DNA of 64,000 nt from Lachnospiraceae bacterium (lineage in GTDB: Bacteria; Bacillota; Clostridia; Lachnospirales; Lachnospiraceae), in contig NBBL01000011.1 in NCBI GenBank assembly GCA_002892395.1, forward strand, positions 1-64,000, read 5' to 3'. The translations under genes and the position numbers were made by a program. Shown piece by piece: positions 1 to 8,559 of the stretch. Each line of letters begins with the position of its first letter. Position 1 is the stretch's first letter. The notes beneath the pieces are model-generated. The model was not told the origin of the DNA and made no database searches. It saw nothing but the letters and a program-made list of their open reading frames with translations.

Positions 1-209
1 CATGTACGAAGGGCGTCTTCCGGACTAATAAAACAACAACCGATATGTCAGGAACCTCATCCGTTCAATAGCGGATGTTCTTGACATACCAGTTTGTATT
101 TGTTACGTATTAAGTAAATGATCAGGTTCAACATTGATTCATATTTGCCTGATCTATCACTATTTAAATATCATAGAAGATCTATTTACAGAAAAGTATT
201 CACACTCTC
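1..209 (+). mobile_element. IS256-family element, terminal 209 bp (cut by window start)
   Basis: This stretch is the reverse complement of 11217-11425 with only scattered differences, so it is the transposase-3' end of a second copy of the element at 11217-12721. Its terminal inverted repeat ends at 209 with cacactctc. The rest of the copy lies before the window. It is inverted relative to the copy at 11217, so the two transposase 3' ends face each other across about 10.8 kb. Confidence 0.9.
2..28 (+). CDS. IS256-family transposase, last 8 codons (partial)
   Basis: The frame reads MYEGRLPD and then TAA, identical to the C-terminus of the complete transposase at 11398-12642. Only the end of the gene is inside the window, so whether this copy is intact cannot be judged. 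Confidence 0.85.
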   Translation: MYEGRLPD

Positions 210-402
210 GAATTGTTATTGGAAAAACTTTTTTTAAATTTTTTATCATCTCTTCCCTCCTTTCAGTTAATTGGCGGTTATTATAGCATTTTAAAATTTT
301 TCTATCAAACTTTATTAGTTTTAATATTTTAAGTTCAATTGATTCTCCTAGAAGTTTATCGAACTCTTCTTCTGTCATGTCGTTTTGTAGTCCTTCTGTC
401 AA
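210..402 (-). pseudogene. Truncated small ORF disrupted by the IS256-family insertion
   Basis: A minus-strand frame begins at a TTG (402) or an internal ATG (378) behind a GAAGGA-like ribosome site. It gives about 64 lysine- and glutamate-rich residues before running into the IS end at 209/210; the following 16 residues are IS-encoded. I do not recognise the family. It may be the N-terminus of a gene broken by the insertion, or simply non-coding AT-rich DNA. There is no other support. Confidence 0.25.
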
Positions 403-613
403 TTTTCTTTTAATCTTCTATTTGATTCTGTACTTGTGTATTTTCCAACAAATCACCCAAATATCTTTCAAATACTTACTTGTAGCTAGAATATTAAAAT
501 TTTGAAAATGTTGTAGCAACACTATAGATATTTTGATAAAATATATCAACAGTATTGGTAAATAATCAATGATGATAATTAATATTAATAATTTGGAGGA
601 TATATATATATAT

Positions 614-1372
614 ATGAGATTAAGTGAAAAAGTAGTAATTTTAACAGGTGCAAGTTCAGGTATCGGTGAAGCAACAGCATTAAGATTTGCTGAAGAAGGT
701 GCCAAATTAGTTATTGTTGCCAGATCAGGAGATAAACTTGAAAAAATCGCTGAAAAAGCATCAGCATTTCCTGGAGAAGTTCATCCTATAGTAGGAGATG
801 TTTCTAAAAAAGAGGATATTGAGAATGTCGTTAATAAGACAATTGAGTTGTTTGGAAGAATTGATATATTAATAAATAATGCTGGTATATTGGATAATTA
901 TCTTTCAGCCGATAATATGACTGATGAAGTTTGGAATAAAGTATTAGATGTTAATCTTACTGGCCCAATGAGACTTACAAGAGAAGTATTAAAATATATG
1001 GAAAAACAAAAACATGGTAATATAATTAACACTTCATCTGTAGGAGGATTATATGGTGGCCGAGGTGGATTAGCTTATGTAGCTTCAAAACATGCATTGA
1101 TTGGTATGACTAAACATATAGGATTTATGTTCCAAGATAAAGGAATTAGATGCAATGCAATTGCACCAGGTTCAATAGGAACAGAGATAGGACTTAAAGT
1201 TACAAATCCAAATATGAGTGTATTAAATAAGCTAATGAAACATTTTGAGTTATTCCCACAAACTGGTGAGCCTAATGAGATTGCAAATATAATGCTATTT
1301 TTAGCTTCAGAGGAGTCCAGCTTTATTAATGGCACAACAATAGTGGCAGATGGTGGTTGGACAGCATTTTAA
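614..1372 (+). CDS. SDR family NAD(P)-dependent oxidoreductase
   Basis: A classical short-chain dehydrogenase/reductase of 252 residues, FabG or glucose-1-dehydrogenase-like, which would oxidise or reduce a hydroxyl/keto group in the cytosol. The cofactor motif TGASSGIG is at 11-18, NNAG at 88-91, catalytic Ser at about 142 and YVASK at 155-159. The start at 614 gives the usual SDR N-terminus; GGAGGA at 595-600 lies 13 bases upstream, a long but usable spacing across a TA repeat. The gene is far more AT-rich than everything else in the module, which suggests separate acquisition. It ends in DGGWTAF, very like the DGGWTAW end of the SDR at 7726-8559. Substrate unknown. Confidence 0.9.
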   Translation: MRLSEKVVILTGASSGIGEATALRFAEEGAKLVIVARSGDKLEKIAEKASAFPGEVHPIVGDVSKKEDIENVVNKTIELFGRIDILINNAGILDNYLSADNMTDEVWNKVLDVNLTGPMRLTREVLKYMEKQKHGNIINTSSVGGLYGGRGGLAYVASKHALIGMTKHIGFMFQDKGIRCNAIAPGSIGTEIGLKVTNPNMSVLNKLMKHFELFPQTGEPNEIANIMLFLASEESSFINGTTIVADGGWTAF

Positions 1373-1397
1373 CTGATTATTTACAATCTTCGAATGA

Positions 1398-1480
1398 CAT
1401 AAAAACCTTAAACACTTTGAAAACAAGGGATTCTGTGGACAATACCCTGAAATGGGCGACTTCCCGGAATCCTTTTTTGT
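1398..1480 (+). repeat. Structured repeat, copy 1 (nested stem-loop plus T tract)
   Basis: Reads caaGGGATT, then an inner hairpin CCCTGAAATGGG, then GGAATCC and TTTTTTG. The outer arms pair (GGGATT with GAATCC). The architecture and much of the sequence recur at 1960-2048. It could act as a terminator for the SDR gene ending at 1372, or be the relic of an insertion-sequence end. Confidence 0.5.
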
Positions 1481-1959
1481 TTGCTTTTAAATAAAGATGG
1501 CCACGGGGAAAATACAGATGAAGGCTACGGAAACGCTTTTTGACGTATTGAGTGAACAGATTGATTTTTCGTCCAAATCAAAGTTAGTTTGGATGAAAGC
1601 AGGCAGGAGTGGATAAAAAATCATTTGAGGATTGGTAGAATTTATTATTGAAATTATCCTAACTTTAATTGGAATCTCTATGATTATTATCAAATAACAA
1701 ACCAGAATTTGTTAAATAGGTAGTATTATCTATTATGATCAACTCAATTTCGCTCTTTAGGGAGAAAAAGTAAAGAACCGACGGATAGTAGCGTTCTTGG
1801 ACTCTTGCGCTCCTACGATATTCCCTTTGCCAGCTTCAATCCTGCAACGAGCGTTAAGACTAAGTTCTTGATGTAGGGTTATCATCAGGGTAGTCTTGAC
1901 ACATGTGGAAGCGGTAGTTCTTCTGTCAAAAGTGTAGAGGTTAAAGCTCGCCCAAAGGC

Positions 1960-2048
1960 TTGAAATCAAGGGATTTCGAGGATATTGCCCAGAATAGGGC
2001 AGTCTCCCGAGATCCCTTTTTTGTCCTATAGGCCTCAGTAGGAAGCAA
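1960..2048 (+). repeat. Structured repeat, copy 2 (nested stem-loop plus T tract)
   Basis: Same layout as the element at 1398: outer arms GGGATTTC and GAGATCCC, inner hairpin GCCC-agaata-GGGC, then TTTTTTGTCCTATAGG. The final GTCCTATA also occurs in the terminal repeats of the IS1249-family element at 9467-10804, which also carries a large hairpin just inside its left end. That makes an IS-end relic plausible. Confidence 0.5.
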
Positions 2049-2075
2049 TGAAGGCGGATCAAAGTTTTTACTGAC

Positions 2076-2113
2076 GAAAAAGCCCCTTTACCGGACAAAA
2101 TCCGGTAAAGGGG
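2076..2113 (-). terminator. Rho-independent terminator of the glycerate kinase gene
   Basis: Arms CCCCTTTACCGGA (2083-2095) and TCCGGTAAAGGGG (2101-2113) pair perfectly around a 5-base loop. Read on the minus strand the hairpin is followed by a run of T (CTTTTTCG), 130 bp beyond the kinase stop codon. Confidence 0.85.
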
Positions 2114-2246
2114 TACGTCGTATGATCGTACATCCGTAGGGAAAATTTCATAAATTTTGGATAACGCCTGCTTTTAAAACAGAACTCCTGAAGTGCCCGG
2201 AAGCTCTGCTCAGTCCGGCTCCTCAGTAACACCAAGAGCTTTGAGA

Positions 2247-3479
2247 TTAGTCGAGCAGCGCCACCGCTGCATCATTCACATTGGTTCCAGTAGGTCCGGT
2301 GATAATCAGTCCATCCACTGCTTTCAATGCATGGTAGGAGTCATTCTGCTGGAGAACAGAAAAGGTATTGATTCCAAGAGAGCGAAGAGCGGGCTCTGTC
2401 TCGGCATCAGCATAGCCGCCGGCCGCATCTGTAGGTCCATCGGTGCCGTCGGAACCGAAAGAGAAAACAGCGGCGTTAGGAAGATCTGCAATGGCAGGTG
2501 CTGCAGAGAGCGCTATTTCCTGATTCCTTCCGCCCTTTCCCTTTCCGGTCAGGTGAACTACGGTTTCTCCCCCTGCGATGAAGGCCAGCTTCCTGCCGTC
2601 TCTAGCATGTGTGCGCAGGACACTGGCGAGAAAACTTCCTGCTTCTCTGGCTTCACAGGAGAGCTGATCCGTTAAGATCAATGGTTCATAGCCAAGTTCT
2701 CTGCATTTCTCTGCAGCGGCAGCGCAGAGTTCTCTGACAGACCCTGTAATCATGGAGGTGACATTATCCAAGGATTTCAGGGTCTCCTTATGCAGTAATT
2801 CTAGGGCCTGTTCGGAAAATTTCAGGTGATATTTTTCAGCGATAGCCAGTGCATCTTCAGAGGTGGAGGAATCCGGGTAAGCCGGACCGGAGGCTATCAT
2901 GTCCAGAGGATCTCCGAGAATATCGGAAAGGACAATGCTGAATACCCTGGCCGGACGGCAGAGAGAAGCAAATTTTCCACCCTTTACAGCAGAGAGGCGC
3001 TTTCGTATGGTGTTCATCTCCACAATATCTGCACCACAGGCGAGGAGCTGGTGTGCTACATCCTGAAGCTCTTCTTCTGGAATCAGGGGATGCTCAAAGA
3101 GAGTGCTGCCGCCGCCGGAAATCAGGAAGAGAACTGTGTCCTCGGCGCTGAGATTGCTGACCATTTTCATAGCCTGTTCAGTGGCCTGAAAACTGTTCTG
3201 ATCGGGAACCGGATGCCCTGCTTCATAGCAGATGAGGCCGGGGATTTCTCCCTTGACATGATTATATTTTGTGATGACAATACCTTCGTCCACACTGCCT
3301 AGGGTCTCAACAGCTGCCTTTGCCATCTGCCATCCGGCTTTACCAATTGAGACCAGTATTGTTCGGCCGCTTTTTCGCTTCAGCGCGGTGAGTGCACGCT
3401 TCACCGCCGCGTCCGGAAGAACTGCCTGAAGACTGGCATGGATGATGGCATCTGCGGTCTGTCTCATATGCTGATTCAT
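2247..3479 (-). CDS. Glycerate 2-kinase (GckA/TtuD type, MOFRL domain)
   Basis: Phosphorylates D-glycerate to 2-phosphoglycerate with ATP, feeding lower glycolysis. The 410-residue length is typical of the MOFRL glycerate kinase family. Visible landmarks are GHPVPD (88-93), the glycine-rich SGGGS (121-125), KGG (166-168), SDILGD (185-190), SGP (197-199) and, in the C-terminal MOFRL domain, GGE (303-305) and GGRNQE (316-321). An AGGAG site lies about 6 bases before the ATG. It faces away from the TRAP operon and has its own terminator. With the aldolase at 8553-9455 it implies a pathway in which a C3 cleavage product is converted to glycerate. Confidence 0.93.
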   Translation of the reverse strand: MNQHMRQTADAIIHASLQAVLPDAAVKRALTALKRKSGRTILVSIGKAGWQMAKAAVETLGSVDEGIVITKYNHVKGEIPGLICYEAGHPVPDQNSFQATEQAMKMVSNLSAEDTVLFLISGGGSTLFEHPLIPEEELQDVAHQLLACGADIVEMNTIRKRLSAVKGGKFASLCRPARVFSIVLSDILGDPLDMIASGPAYPDSSTSEDALAIAEKYHLKFSEQALELLHKETLKSLDNVTSMITGSVRELCAAAAEKCRELGYEPLILTDQLSCEAREAGSFLASVLRTHARDGRKLAFIAGGETVVHLTGKGKGGRNQEIALSAAPAIADLPNAAVFSFGSDGTDGPTDAAGGYADAETEPALRSLGINTFSVLQQNDSYHALKAVDGLIITGPTGTNVNDAAVALLD

Positions 3480-3722
3480 GGAAATTCTCCTGATAAAATA
3501 TTGGGTTTAGAAAAGGCAGACTGAATCAATCAACATAGAGAAGATCATTTGTTCACGTCTGTAGCTACTGTTATCAATCATACTGCATACAGGAGACTTT
3601 CTCAATGAAAATGCCCGGAAATCCGTTGTTTTTTCGGGTAAAAAAATTTGCTTTCAAATTGCTCCGGAAGTTTTGAATCTGAATTTCCTGCAGCTCTCAA
3701 GCAGTGCACGGCGACGGCTGCC

Positions 3723-4421
3723 CTATTGTCTCTTTTGGCTTCGTTTTAAATCCTTTGCAACCTGTTCCATGTGCTGTTTCATCTTTCTTTCTCCCATTTT
3801 CGGATTTCTGTCTATGAAGGAGCGGATAATTGCTTCATGGGCGGGGATAAAATTGTCCACATTATTCTGAATGGAAAATGTTTTGGCGCGGAATTGCTCT
3901 AGGTGCCCATTGATTAACTGATTGATCTGTATCATGAAAGGATTTCCACAAATATCAAAAATTTTGTTATGAAAATCCCGGTCGATTTTTCCCAAGGAAG
4001 AATGATCTTTATTTTTTACAAGCTCCCAAGATTTCCGGTGAATTTGAGTTAATTCTTCCAACTGTGCATCACTGCAGTTTTTGATTGCCAAGTAGGTTGC
4101 CATGGGCTCCAGAGCAAGGCGGACAGCAGTGAGATCCTGAAGTTCCACCGCATTACTTTTAAACCAGTCGGAGAGAGAAGAGGATTGCAGGGGGGTCTTA
4201 CTGGAGATGAAAGAACCTTTCCCCGGAAGTATTTCTATGTATCCCTGTCCCTGAAGAGATTTCAGGGCTTCCCGAATAGTTCCTCTCCCTAATTCCATTT
4301 CCTGACAAAGCATGTTCTCCGTGGGCAATTGATCTCCGATCTGAGAGGACGGAGATTGAATGTGTTCCAACAGGATTTCACTGACTTGTTCTACAGCTGA
4401 AATTTTTTTGATGGCTTCCAT
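3723..4421 (-). CDS. GntR family regulator, FadR subfamily (FCD domain)
   Basis: A 232-residue transcription factor with an N-terminal winged helix-turn-helix (about 10-75; LPTENMLCQEMELGRGTIRE is typical GntR recognition sequence) and a C-terminal all-helical FCD ligand domain (about 95-220) containing the metal/ligand-type His residues expected of the family. It is divergent from the TRAP operon, which is the standard arrangement for a repressor relieved by the transported sugar acid or a breakdown product. Ribosome site TCAGGAG before ATG 4421. The probable operator is the palindrome at 4651-4676. Confidence 0.92.
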   Translation of the reverse strand: MEAIKKISAVEQVSEILLEHIQSPSSQIGDQLPTENMLCQEMELGRGTIREALKSLQGQGYIEILPGKGSFISSKTPLQSSSLSDWFKSNAVELQDLTAVRLALEPMATYLAIKNCSDAQLEELTQIHRKSWELVKNKDHSSLGKIDRDFHNKIFDICGNPFMIQINQLINGHLEQFRAKTFSIQNNVDNFIPAHEAIIRSFIDRNPKMGERKMKQHMEQVAKDLKRSQKRQ

Positions 4422-4611
4422 GTGGCAAAACTCCTGATAAAAATAAATTTAAGGAATGGATTGCAAGGCTATTTTAGGACTTTATGCACACAAGATAAGA
4501 CGTAATATTAGGCATCATTCCTGCGGCCGAATTAAATATAATAATAAAGCAGATCAAAGACGAATTCATCATAAAATTAGCACAAAAATACAAGCAAAAT
4601 ATATGGGATAT

Positions 4612-4639
4612 TTGACAATAGACAACAGGAAATAAGAAT
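4612..4639 (+). promoter_or_regulatory. Candidate promoter of the TRAP operon
   Basis: TTGACA at 4612-4617 is a perfect -35 box. AAGAAT at 4634-4639, 16 bases on, is a 4/6 match to a -10 box. A perfect TATAAT at 4643-4648 is too far (25 bases) to pair with this -35. The pairing is inferred from spacing only. Confidence 0.45.
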
Positions 4640-4650
4640 GAATATAATAA

Positions 4651-4676
4651 TTGCATGATATTTAGATGTCATACAA
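4651..4676 (+). promoter_or_regulatory. Candidate GntR-regulator operator
   Basis: Inverted arms TTGCATGATA (4651-4660) and TGTCATACAA (4667-4676) are separated by 6 bases and match at 8 of 10 positions. The site lies just after the putative promoter and about 33 bases before the dctP start, so occupancy would block transcription. Assignment to the adjacent FadR-type protein is inference. Confidence 0.6.
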
Positions 4677-4709
4677 CTGTTTATACCGAAAGGATTTAGG
4701 AGGAGTATC

Positions 4710-5798
4710 ATGAAAAAGAAAATTTCTTTGGCTCTGGTAACAATGATGTTGGCTTCTGCAATTGCAGCCTGCGGATCTTCCAAGAACTCTGACTCAGAAA
4801 CAACTAAGGAGGCAGAAACAATGGCTGCAGAGACGAAGGCAGAGGAAACTATGGCGGCTGCGGCCGGAGATCCAGTCTCTCTGACCATTTATTCTCCCGG
4901 CAATGAAAATTCTGTCCCGACAAAGACCATCATGAAATATGCGGAATTAGTCAAGGACGCTTCCGACGGTCGCATTACCCTGGAAGTTCATCATTCCGGA
5001 GAACTCGGAAATGATGCAGAGGCATTGGCTTCTACCAGATTGGGCACGATTGATCTGATTTTTGCAGGTACTTCCGGTTTCACGGAGTTCTATGATCCGG
5101 CAAAAATTCTGGATATGCCTTTCATCTTTAAGGATGCGGATCAGGCGTACGAAGCGACAAACAGTGAGATAGGAGAGGAGATTTTCAGCGGCATGGAAGA
5201 CTCTGGCCTCGTATTCCTCGCTGAAGGCGACAACGGAATGAGACAGATTTCCACTACGGAAGCCGGAGGACCGATTCATGAAGCAAAAGATGTGGAGGGT
5301 TTGAAGCTCCGAGTTCCGACAAGTCAGGTTTATCTGGATGTCTGGGAGACCCTGGGGGCAAATCCGGTTGCGCTGGCACTTCCGGAACTTGCCATCGCTC
5401 TTTCCAACGGGACAGCAGAAGGACAGGACAATGCAACCTATCATCTGGTCGCGAACGCGACATATGATGATATTAAGTATTTCAGCTTTATCAATTACAT
5501 GTGGATGGGCTGCACCATGGCAGCAAACAAGGATTCTTGGAACGCATTGTCTGAGGAGGATCAGAAGATTCTGAAGGAGCAGGCAGTTGTAGCGGCAAAG
5601 TATTCTTTTGACACGATCAAGACGGACAATGAGACTGCAAGGAAGATTCTGGAAGAAGCTGGCGTTGTATTTGATGATAATCCGGACGTTCAGTCCTTTA
5701 AAGATAAGCTTGGCGGAACCGAGTTCTACAAGAAATATGAGGGTGAGAGCTGGTACAATCAGGAAATTATGGATCAGCTGATCGCAATCAATCAGTAA
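4710..5798 (+). CDS. dctP: TRAP transporter substrate-binding lipoprotein (DctP/SiaP family)
   Basis: Extracytoplasmic receptor of a tripartite ATP-independent importer for a carboxylate such as a sugar acid or sialic acid. The signal peptide ends in the lipobox AIAAC, with lipidated Cys21, followed by a Thr/Glu/Ala-rich linker to about residue 53, as in Gram-positive TRAP receptors. The DctP fold follows, with the two arginines that usually hold the substrate carboxylate visible in GMRQIST (Arg178) and LKLRVPTS (Arg201). Strong AGGAGG site before the ATG. It is the first gene of an operon with the Q and M membrane subunits, an SDR and an aldolase. Confidence 0.95.
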   Translation: MKKKISLALVTMMLASAIAACGSSKNSDSETTKEAETMAAETKAEETMAAAAGDPVSLTIYSPGNENSVPTKTIMKYAELVKDASDGRITLEVHHSGELGNDAEALASTRLGTIDLIFAGTSGFTEFYDPAKILDMPFIFKDADQAYEATNSEIGEEIFSGMEDSGLVFLAEGDNGMRQISTTEAGGPIHEAKDVEGLKLRVPTSQVYLDVWETLGANPVALALPELAIALSNGTAEGQDNATYHLVANATYDDIKYFSFINYMWMGCTMAANKDSWNALSEEDQKILKEQAVVAAKYSFDTIKTDNETARKILEEAGVVFDDNPDVQSFKDKLGGTEFYKKYEGESWYNQEIMDQLIAINQ

Positions 5799-5823
5799 AC
5801 AGAATGCATCAATGACGAGAGAC

Positions 5824-5874
5824 CACCTTTCTACCGACAAGGTAAAGACGCTGTCCTTTTGTAGGGGAAAGGTG
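5824..5874 (+). other. Intergenic stem-loop between dctP and dctQ
   Basis: CACCTTTC (5824-5831) pairs with GAAAGGTG (5867-5874), with a further TAC/GTA pairing inside. There is no T tract, so it is more likely an mRNA-stabilising or partial-attenuation hairpin that keeps receptor levels above those of the membrane subunits, a common feature of binding-protein operons. Confidence 0.45.
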
Positions 5875-5914
5875 ATTTCTATCGTGATTCAATCATAAAA
5901 ATGAGGGCTGCATT

Positions 5915-6421
5915 GTGAAAATATACAGGGCTTTGTTAAACACGATAAAGAGAATTGCCACAATAGTTCTTCTGGTATGTATTCTGGGAATTGTTGCGAT
6001 CATGCTTTCCGAGTTGGTTGTGAGAAATGTTTTGAATATTTCATTTCGCTGGTCAACCGAATTAAACGGATTTTTATTTATGTGGATGTCGTTTATGGGA
6101 TTGATTATTCTGGTGAGCGAAGACCGCCTGATTAATTTGGATATGGTATATTCCCGCGTATCCCCCGGGGTGCAGACAGGACTTTGGATGCTGATCCGGA
6201 CGGCAATGTTGTTCCTGGGAGTGGTGATGGTGGTATCTTATGTCGATATGTACCCAATATTGGCAACGAGTAAATTTTCAACAATGCAGTGGCTGAAAAA
6301 GGCTTGGCACTATCTTCCATCCGCTATTGCGGGCGGATATTTTGCGCTGGAGGCGATCTATGAACTGCTCTGCAAAATCAGCTCTGGAGAAAAGACTACT
6401 GAGGGGAGAAGCGAATCATGA
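5915..6421 (+). CDS. dctQ: TRAP transporter small permease (DctQ family)
   Basis: The 168-residue four-helix membrane subunit that pairs with DctM. Hydrophobic segments lie at about 10-35, 48-68, 85-110 and 125-148. WSTELNGFLFMWMSFMGL is the typical DctQ core with the conserved Glu and Trp. It starts at GTG 5915 behind a GAGG site. The stop overlaps the dctM start by 4 bases (ATGA), so translation is coupled. Confidence 0.92.
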   Translation: MKIYRALLNTIKRIATIVLLVCILGIVAIMLSELVVRNVLNISFRWSTELNGFLFMWMSFMGLIILVSEDRLINLDMVYSRVSPGVQTGLWMLIRTAMLFLGVVMVVSYVDMYPILATSKFSTMQWLKKAWHYLPSAIAGGYFALEAIYELLCKISSGEKTTEGRSES

Positions 6422-7686
6422 TAGTATTTCTTTTGGTTTTTCTGATTCTACTTATCATTGGCGCTCCGATCAGCATAGCGATAGGAGCGGGAGCGACGGT
6501 GGGATGTCTGGCACTCGGATATCCGCTGCAGCTGGTTGGGCAGAAAATGGTGACCGGAATTGATTCTTATCTGCTGATTGCGGTGCCTCTGTTTATTTTT
6601 GCTGGAAACCTCATGAATGAGGGGAAAATCACGACAAAAATATTTGACTTTGCGAAGGCGCTTGTGGGCTGGATCCCGGGCGGACTTGGACATGCAAATG
6701 TGGTTGCCAGTGTCATTTTTGCCGGAATGTCCGGCTCGGCAGCGGCAGATGCGGGCGGCCTGGGAACCATTGAAATGAATGCGATGCGTGAAAACGGTTA
6801 TGATGATGATTTCTCTGCGGCGGTTACGGCGGCATCTTCCGTGATCGGGCCTATTTTCCCGCCGAGTATTCCGCTGATTATTTATGGATCAATCGCGTCG
6901 GTATCGGTTGCAAAACTGTTTATGGGCGGAGTCCTTCCGGGGCTTTTGATGGCAGTTGCTCTGATGGTTTTAGTTTATATTTTTGCAGTGAAACGCGGCT
7001 ATGAGAAAACGGCTTTCAGTGTCCATAATCTGCTGGTGAATTTTAAGGGATCTATTCTGTCCCTGATTACGCCCCTCATTATTCTGGCGGGCTTTACTAC
7101 AGGATGGGTGACGCCGACAGAGGCATCCTGCATTGCTGTGGTATATTCTCTGATCATTTCGACCTGCGTTTACAAATCACTGGGGCTGAAGGAATTTCTT
7201 GTGTGTGCCAAAGAATCAGCGATCGGTGCGGCAAATACTTTGTTTATTATCGGAACCTCTACGCTGTTTACTTATGTGATGGTAAAGGAAGGCATTTCTC
7301 AGGCTCTGGCATCTTCTATTTTGGAGGTCAGCAATAATCCTGCTGTTATTTTGTTCGTAATCAACATTGTACTTTTGATTTTGGGCATGTTTATGGAACC
7401 GGGCGCCATACTGACACTGATGCTCCCTGTACTTGTTCCGATTGCAAATCAGCTTGGCCTTGATATGGTTCACTTTGGCGTAGTCATCGTGTTGAATCTA
7501 ATGATCGGTCAGGTCACTCCGCCGTTTGGGGTATGCTTATTCATTATTTCTGATTTGTCGAAAGTGAAACTGGAGCGGATGTATAGAGGAATTCTCTCTT
7601 TTATTATTCCGCTTCTGCTGACTCTGGTGCTGGTCACCTATATTCCGGGTTTGGTTACTTGGCTCCCGAATATGCTGATTAAGTAA
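6418..7686 (+). CDS. dctM: TRAP transporter large permease (DctM family)
   Basis: The 422-residue transport channel, using an ion gradient (typically sodium) to drive uptake. The many transmembrane segments and the family signature GPIFPPSIPLIIYG at about residues 141-154 are clear, as are the conserved AGNLMN and GMSGSAAAD stretches. Full family length. Translationally coupled to dctQ. Confidence 0.95.
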   Translation: MIVFLLVFLILLIIGAPISIAIGAGATVGCLALGYPLQLVGQKMVTGIDSYLLIAVPLFIFAGNLMNEGKITTKIFDFAKALVGWIPGGLGHANVVASVIFAGMSGSAAADAGGLGTIEMNAMRENGYDDDFSAAVTAASSVIGPIFPPSIPLIIYGSIASVSVAKLFMGGVLPGLLMAVALMVLVYIFAVKRGYEKTAFSVHNLLVNFKGSILSLITPLIILAGFTTGWVTPTEASCIAVVYSLIISTCVYKSLGLKEFLVCAKESAIGAANTLFIIGTSTLFTYVMVKEGISQALASSILEVSNNPAVILFVINIVLLILGMFMEPGAILTLMLPVLVPIANQLGLDMVHFGVVIVLNLMIGQVTPPFGVCLFIISDLSKVKLERMYRGILSFIIPLLLTLVLVTYIPGLVTWLPNMLIK

Positions 7687-7725
7687 AGATCCGATAATTC
7701 ATTTGTTTGATAATGGAGGAGAGAC

Positions 7726-8559
7726 ATGGAAGATAAATTATTTAGCGTAAAAGATAAGGTGGCTATTGTCACCGGCGGCCTGGGTCAGATCGGGAAGAAT
7801 ATTGCGGAGGAACTCTATCACAGAGATGCGAAAGTCGCGATCTTCACGCGGCATTTGTCCGAAGAACGGGCCGAAAGTATTTTCCCTTCCGCTCACTTTA
7901 GCAGGGAGCGAATGGCATTTTATGCAGTGGATGTCAATCAGAAAATAACGATAGAAACCGCCCTTGACCAGATTTATGCGAAGTGGAATACTGCCCCCGA
8001 TATTTTAGTGAACAATGCCGGAATTGATACGCAGCCGAGCGCACCGCCGGAAGTTTCCGGGCCCTTTGAAAACTTCCCTGAGGAAGTATTCCGGGAGGTT
8101 GTGGATGTGAATCTTGTTGGAACCTTCCTTATGACACAGGCCGTCGGAGCTAGAATGGTGAAGGAGAATAAAAAAGGTTCTATCATCAATATTGGTTCTA
8201 TTTATGGGATGCTTTCTCCGATTCAGGATATTTATGCATATAAAAAAGAAAGGACGGGAATTCCGTTTATTAAACCAGTTGCCTACAGTGCGGCAAAATC
8301 TGGGGTGTATAATCTGACTAGATATTGTGCTACCTACTGGGGAAAGACCGGAATCAGGGTCAATACATTGACGCCCGCCGGCGTGTGGCGCGACACCCAG
8401 GATGAAACTTTTATTAAGAACTTTACAGAGCACATGCCGATGGGACGTATGTCCAGAGAGAATGAGTATAACGGCGCTGTTATTTTCCTTGCTTCCGAGG
8501 CTTCTTCCTTTATGACAGGATCCAATCTGGTCATTGATGGAGGTTGGACGGCATGGTAA
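7726..8559 (+). CDS. SDR family oxidoreductase of the TRAP operon
   Basis: A 277-residue cytosolic short-chain dehydrogenase. TGGLGQIG (16-23) binds the nucleotide, NNAG is at 96-99, and catalytic Ser158, Tyr187 and Lys191 are present (YSAAK). A 20-odd residue insertion before the YxxxK motif (about 163-184) is found in sugar-acid dehydrogenases of the gluconate-5-dehydrogenase group. It probably oxidises or reduces the imported acid before the aldolase acts, or handles the aldehyde product; the substrate is inferred from context. GGAGG site before ATG 7726. The stop overlaps the aldolase start. Confidence 0.9.
   Translation: MEDKLFSVKDKVAIVTGGLGQIGKNIAEELYHRDAKVAIFTRHLSEERAESIFPSAHFSRERMAFYAVDVNQKITIETALDQIYAKWNTAPDILVNNAGIDTQPSAPPEVSGPFENFPEEVFREVVDVNLVGTFLMTQAVGARMVKENKKGSIINIGSIYGMLSPIQDIYAYKKERTGIPFIKPVAYSAAKSGVYNLTRYCATYWGKTGIRVNTLTPAGVWRDTQDETFIKNFTEHMPMGRMSRENEYNGAVIFLASEASSFMTGSNLVIDGGWTAW

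Larger units (their letters stand above)
1373..2075. other. Gene-free stretch with two related stem-loop elements
   Basis: About 700 bp without a convincing gene. Short frames are broken by stops on both strands. It contains two homologous structured elements (1398-1480 and 1960-2048). The sequence between them may be decayed coding DNA but I cannot name it. Confidence 0.5.

Noticed and set aside
4643-4648. TATAAT as the -10 box of the TTGACA at 4612
   Set aside because: The spacing of 25 bases is too long for a sigma-70 type promoter; another -35 would be needed.
4947-5840. Minus-strand ORF of 297 codons
   Set aside because: Antisense to dctP, whose lipobox and receptor motifs are clear.
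8544-8552. TTG 8544 as start of the aldolase
   Set aside because: GGAGG at 8539-8543 abuts it; ATG 8553 has correct spacing and gives the family's usual length.
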